Of a stretch of 32,317 bases of DNA, positions 28,601-32,317 are shown piece by piece. Made by a program: the position numbers and the translations under genes. The DNA comes from Rickettsiales bacterium (GTDB lineage Bacteria; Pseudomonadota; Alphaproteobacteria; Methylaequorales; Methylaequoraceae). How positions within the stretch are numbered: position 1 is the stretch's first letter; every line of letters starts with the position of its first letter. The notes beneath the pieces are model-generated. The model saw nothing but the letters and a program-made list of their open reading frames with translations. It ran no database searches and was not told the origin of the DNA. The stretch spans positions 1-32,317 of the forward strand of contig JAOOJU010000009.1 in NCBI GenBank assembly GCA_028407765.1. The letters are read 5' to 3'.

Positions 28601-30544
28601 ATGCTTGAAAAGAAACAAAATAAGAAAATAGTAAAAAAGATTTTAACTGAAGAACCTATTATTGATAAATCAAATGAACTAATCAAAAAACTTTTAATTA
28701 AGGGAAAAAAAAATGGTTTTTTGAGTTTAAACGAAATTGAGACTTTGCTTTCAGATGAAAGTTCGGAAGTGATAGATGAATTTCAATCTAAAATCTCATC
28801 TATGGGTATACAAATTCATCAAAATGATGAAGATGCGGCAGAAGAAGAAACCAAAGTTGAAGTTACTGGATATAAAGAAGATGATACTGGAAAGACAGAT
28901 GACCCAGTTAGGATGTATTTGAAAGAAATGGGCAATGTAGAATTACTCTCAAGACAAGGAGAAATAGAAATAGCAAAAAGAATCGAAGAAGGAAAAAAAG
29001 TTACGATTGAATCATTTTCGAACTGTTTTATATCCATGGAATACGTTGATGATTTTTTTCATTCATATTCAAAATCTGAAAGACCATTGAGAGACCTGAT
29101 TGATCTAGACGCAACTTATCGTTCTATATGTGGTGAATCAGACGATACATTTATCGATGATTCAGATAAGGAACCTAAAGAAATATTTAGTGAAGAGTCT
29201 GAAAGTGAGGAACTTGATTCAGAGAGTGAGAATGAAAATGAGTCGGACTTTGATAATGATAATGCTGATGAATTAGGCTCTGATTTGTCAATTTTAGAAA
29301 AAGAAGAAAACTTGAGGCCTATTATTTTTGAAAGTTTAAGTAATTTTTCAAAAAAATTTAAAGAACTTAAGAAACTTCAAAAAAAGATAATAGAAATGTA
29401 TTTTGACAATAAAAAAATAGACAAAAAAATTATTTCAAAACATGAAAGATCAAAGGAAAAAGTAGCTCAGATGATCAGGTCTTTTTATATAAATCAATCT
29501 AGAATTGATGAAATTGTTGATCAACTTAATCAATTTAGTAGGAGAATAAGCGCATCTGAGAGGAAACTACTCCTAGTAGCAAAAAAGTTAAAGATAAAAG
29601 AAAAAGACTTCTACGAAGAATATGATCAGAATATTTTAAACAAAGCCTGGCTAAAGAATCTGTCCAGAAGAAAAAAACTAAAATGGGCACAGTTTGGAAA
29701 AAAAACAGAAAATATTGATACTATTAAGTCACTTTTTGAAATCTGTGAGGCGTCTATGATGACTTTACAAGAGATTAAAGAGATTTCTAAATTAGTAAAT
29801 AACGGTGTTAGACAATCAAATCTTGCTAAGAAAGAAATGATTGAAGCTAATTTAAGATTGGTGATTTCTATAGCTAAAAAATATACTAACAGAGGTCTAC
29901 AGTTCTTGGATTTAATTCAAGAGGGTAATATTGGTTTAATGAAAGCAGTAGATAAATTTGAATATAGAAGAGGTTATAAATTTTCTACCTATGCAACTTG
30001 GTGGATAAGACAAGCAATCACTAGATCAATAGCAGACCAAGCAAGGACAATAAGAATTCCTGTCCATATGATAGAAACCATAAGTAAATTGGTCAGAGTT
30101 TCCAGGCAACTTTTGAATGAAAATGGTGTAGAACCTCAACCGGAAGAATTAGCAAGCAGGCTTGGAATGCCTCTAGAAAAAGTAAGAAAAGTTTTAAAAA
30201 TAGCCAAAGAACCAATAAGTTTAGAAACCCCAGTGGGCGATGAAGATGATAGTCATTTGGGTGATTTCATAGAAGATAAAAATATTAAACTCCCATTAGA
30301 TGCAGCAATACAAAATAATCTGAGGGAGGCAACAACAAATGTTTTGTCATCATTAACGCCAAGAGAGGAAAGAGTTTTAAGAATGAGGTTTGGAATAGGA
30401 ATGAATACAGATCATACCTTAGAAGAAGTAGGCCAGCAATTTTCGGTAACTAGAGAAAGAATAAGGCAAATCGAAGCTAAAGGTCTAAGAAAATTGAAAC
30501 ATCCAAGCAGATCAAGAAAATTGAGAAGTTTTCTTGATAATTAA
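28601..30544 (+). CDS. rpoD: RNA polymerase sigma factor RpoD (sigma-70)
   Basis: 647 aa; [76 protein letters not shown], region 4 [30 protein letters not shown]; acidic non-conserved region. Confidence 0.98.
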   Translation: MLEKKQNKKIVKKILTEEPIIDKSNELIKKLLIKGKKNGFLSLNEIETLLSDESSEVIDEFQSKISSMGIQIHQNDEDAAEEETKVEVTGYKEDDTGKTDDPVRMYLKEMGNVELLSRQGEIEIAKRIEEGKKVTIESFSNCFISMEYVDDFFHSYSKSERPLRDLIDLDATYRSICGESDDTFIDDSDKEPKEIFSEESESEELDSESENENESDFDNDNADELGSDLSILEKEENLRPIIFESLSNFSKKFKELKKLQKKIIEMYFDNKKIDKKIISKHERSKEKVAQMIRSFYINQSRIDEIVDQLNQFSRRISASERKLLLVAKKLKIKEKDFYEEYDQNILNKAWLKNLSRRKKLKWAQFGKKTENIDTIKSLFEICEASMMTLQEIKEISKLVNNGVRQSNLAKKEMIEANLRLVISIAKKYTNRGLQFLDLIQEGNIGLMKAVDKFEYRRGYKFSTYATWWIRQAITRSIADQARTIRIPVHMIETISKLVRVSRQLLNENGVEPQPEELASRLGMPLEKVRKVLKIAKEPISLETPVGDEDDSHLGDFIEDKNIKLPLDAAIQNNLREATTNVLSSLTPREERVLRMRFGIGMNTDHTLEEVGQQFSVTRERIRQIEAKGLRKLKHPSRSRKLRSFLDN

Positions 30545-30680
30545 TTATTCTTTAAGTAATTATAGATAACTAAATTTTATTGAATAAAAAAATGTTATAT
30601 CTCCTGATGAACTTTTTTCAAATCCTTTAAGGCCTTCATAGAAAAACACAAATAAAACAAAAAAATTCGAATAGATTAAT

Positions 30681-30708
30681 TTGAAAAATTAAAAGTTTAA
30701 GGTATAAA
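30681..30708 (+). promoter_or_regulatory. Candidate sigma70-type promoter for the tRNA gene
   Basis: TTGAAA (30681-30686), 16-nt spacer, TATAAA (30703-30708); about 55 nt upstream of the mature tRNA 5' end. Confidence 0.5.
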
Positions 30709-30726
30709 TTGATATGTTATCTGGTG

Positions 30727-30763
30727 TAATATATAAAAAAAATCAAGTTTTTTTTATATATTA
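30727..30763. repeat. Perfect 16-bp all-A/T inverted repeat with 5-nt loop
   Basis: TAATATATAAAAAAAA (30727-30742), TCAAG, TTTTTTTTATATATTA (30748-30763); tRNA starts at 30765. Confidence 0.9.
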
Positions 30764-30764
30764 A

Positions 30765-30841
30765 AGGCCCGTAGTTCAGTTGGTTAGAACGCACCGCTCA
30801 TAACGGTGTTGTCGTAGGTTCGAGTCCTACCGGGCCTACCA
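30765..30841 (+). tRNA. tRNA with CAT anticodon, most likely tRNA-Ile2 (lysidine-modified); elongator Met not excluded
   Basis: Complete cloverleaf: acceptor AGGCCCG/CGGGCCT, D-stem GTTC/GAAC, anticodon arm CACCG-CTCATAA-CGGTG, T-arm GTAGG-TTCGAGT-CCTAC, A73 and encoded CCA. C4-G69 and C5-G68 resemble TilS determinants of tRNA-Ile2. Confidence 0.95.
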
Positions 30842-30867
30842 AATTTTTTTTCTGAAATTTAATATAA

Positions 30868-31470
30868 TTAAATTATGTGCAAGGACTTAACTTTTTTAAC
30901 CATCTGTTCGATGAGACCATTTACACCTTTTGGATGATTCTTAATAACTGAGGAGAACTCTGCTCTTTGTGTTACTAACATACTTACGCCATCAATATTA
31001 ACATCAAGAATCTTGAAATTTCCAGTCTTTGCTATGTACATTCTCCAGTCTAATTTTAAAGTTGGGGCCTTTTTATTCGATACTAAACTCATTGAAACAA
31101 CATACATATTATCTTGAAACTCTGAACTTAGTGTTTTAAATTTTCCACTCCAACCCTTAAATTTTGGTGCATAAATCATAATAAGATAATCGTTGAACGA
31201 TTTAATGAATTTTTGTTTAGTTTTAGTATCAATTTTATTCCAATGCCTACCTAATACAAATTTAGATATATATTCATTGTCAAAAGCATTGAAATAAAGT
31301 TTTCTGAAATTCATTTGTCTTTGCTCAGGTGATATTTGAACATCTGCAATATCTGTTATAACCTTTTTACCGAGCTCCTCAATAAATATCCTACTTTTTT
31401 TTAGGTTTTCATTAGCGCTGATTCCAAAAGGAATTATTAGTAAAATAAAAACATATAATTTAATTTTCAT
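30868..31470 (-). CDS. mlaC: MlaC/Ttg2D-type phospholipid transport periplasmic protein
   Basis: 200 aa with signal peptide; RKLYFNAFDNEYISKFVLGRHWNKIDTKTKQKFIKSFNDYL, LDWRMYIAKTGNFKILDVNIDGVSMLVTQRAEFSSVI typical of the toluene-tolerance Ttg2 family. Confidence 0.92.
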   Translation of the reverse strand: MKIKLYVFILLIIPFGISANENLKKSRIFIEELGKKVITDIADVQISPEQRQMNFRKLYFNAFDNEYISKFVLGRHWNKIDTKTKQKFIKSFNDYLIMIYAPKFKGWSGKFKTLSSEFQDNMYVVSMSLVSNKKAPTLKLDWRMYIAKTGNFKILDVNIDGVSMLVTQRAEFSSVIKNHPKGVNGLIEQMVKKVKSLHII

Positions 31471-31481
31471 ATAAATTTATA

Positions 31482-32317
31482 TTAGTTAGTAAGTAAGTCA
31501 GTTTCATTATACTCAGGATAACTTGATGAAGGAAGTGAATCTTTATCTTTTATAATTTTTGGAGAACTAATATTATTATCTATTTCTTGATTTATCTTGA
31601 TTTCGGGTGAAAATTCATACGATGGTACTTCATAGTTGATATTTTTAATTTTTTTTTTTTTACCGTTTAAAATTTCTTTTTCCCTCTGCTGACTGTAAAG
31701 ACTCCTCATCGTTGCATAAAAATCTAAGGAGGATGACTTTATTTCATCTATATAGTCCATATATTTTTCTCTGGTTGTTGCACCTTGAACAACTGGTTGC
31801 GGTAATCTTGACTCAAAGCCTATTCCATTCATTCTATAGGCAAATGTTAATGGGTTAAATATTGTATCGACTCCTCTTCCAATAGAATCTCTAATGTTGG
31901 ATGGTCCAAAAATTGGTAACATAACATATGGTCCCTCTGAGAATCCCCAAACAGCGAGAGTTTGGCCAAAATCCTCATTTCTTTTTTCTATATTTCCAAA
32001 GGCCTCTGTACTTGCTACGTCATACATACCACCAATACCAAAGGTAATATTTATGATGAACCTACTTAGAGTTAATCTTATACTTTCAGTGTTTAGTTGT
32101 AAAATAGCATTTGCGATATCTAGTGGAGCACCTGCAGTTTCTGCCAAATTGCTTAGATTCTTTCTTGGAAAGTCTGGTATTTCTCTCCAACCTCTGGCTA
32201 CAGGTTTAAAAAGATAGTCATCTAGTTTTTCATTTATGGAAAAAATTTCTCTATTTGTTGATTCAAAAGGATCACCAATATTAACACCATTGGATGCATC
32301 GGTAATTTCATTAGAAA
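31482..32317 (-). CDS. mlaA: MlaA/VacJ family lipoprotein, partial (5' end beyond window)
   Basis: The frame is open to the right edge and reads ...DPFESTNREIFSINEKLDDYLFKPVARGWREIPDFPRKNLSNLAETAGAPLDIANAILQ. The track start at 32147 is an internal TTG. Confidence 0.92.
   Translation of the reverse strand, partial: SNEITDASNGVNIGDPFESTNREIFSINEKLDDYLFKPVARGWREIPDFPRKNLSNLAETAGAPLDIANAILQLNTESIRLTLSRFIINITFGIGGMYDVASTEAFGNIEKRNEDFGQTLAVWGFSEGPYVMLPIFGPSNIRDSIGRGVDTIFNPLTFAYRMNGIGFESRLPQPVVQGATTREKYMDYIDEIKSSSLDFYATMRSLYSQQREKEILNGKKKKIKNINYEVPSYEFSPEIKINQEIDNNISSPKIIKDKDSLPSSSYPEYNETDLLTN

Noticed and set aside
29190-29310. Acidic Glu/Asp/Ser-rich stretch in rpoD that looks like an insertion
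   Set aside because: Primary sigma factors of proteobacteria normally have an acidic, variable non-conserved region between regions 1.2 and 2.
1-32317. CRISPR arrays, transposons, prophage or defence islands
   Set aside because: No regularly spaced repeats, transposase or integrase motifs or phage proteins were found; every large ORF is a recognisable housekeeping or envelope family.

Overview
AT-rich, gene-dense bacterial chromosome segment made up almost entirely of housekeeping genes. Protein families and gene order fit an alphaproteobacterium with a streamlined genome; the clade is inference. In order: pth (partial), rplY/ctc, prs, pgeF/yfiH-type, midA-type methyltransferase, lgt, hldD, small membrane ORF, ybjN-type, proC, EnvZ/OmpR-type two-component pair, ilvE, a moaE-moaD-moeA-mobB-pgsA-uvrC run, a pteridine-reductase-like SDR, uvrB, an aspartate aminotransferase, a ketopantoate reductase, trxB-greA-carB-carA, yqeY-dnaG-rpoD, a CAT-anticodon tRNA (probably Ile2), mlaC and mlaA (partial). 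I saw no CRISPR array, prophage, transposase, toxin-antitoxin or defence module. I do not see a convincing large undescribed system. The most interesting signals are small. (i) The uvrC/SDR spacer (15011-15318) holds a DnaA-box-containing hairpin with a T-tract and a Fur-box-like sequence, a possible sRNA locus. (ii) The dnaG/rpoD spacer has a repeated octamer and a 22-nt dyad just before rpoD. (iii) A perfect 16-bp all-A/T hairpin abuts the 5' end of the tRNA. (iv) The histidine kinase has an atypical H-box. (v) The SDR carries a PTR1-type catalytic triad. (vi) In-frame poly-A tracts of 10-13 nt occur in several conserved genes.
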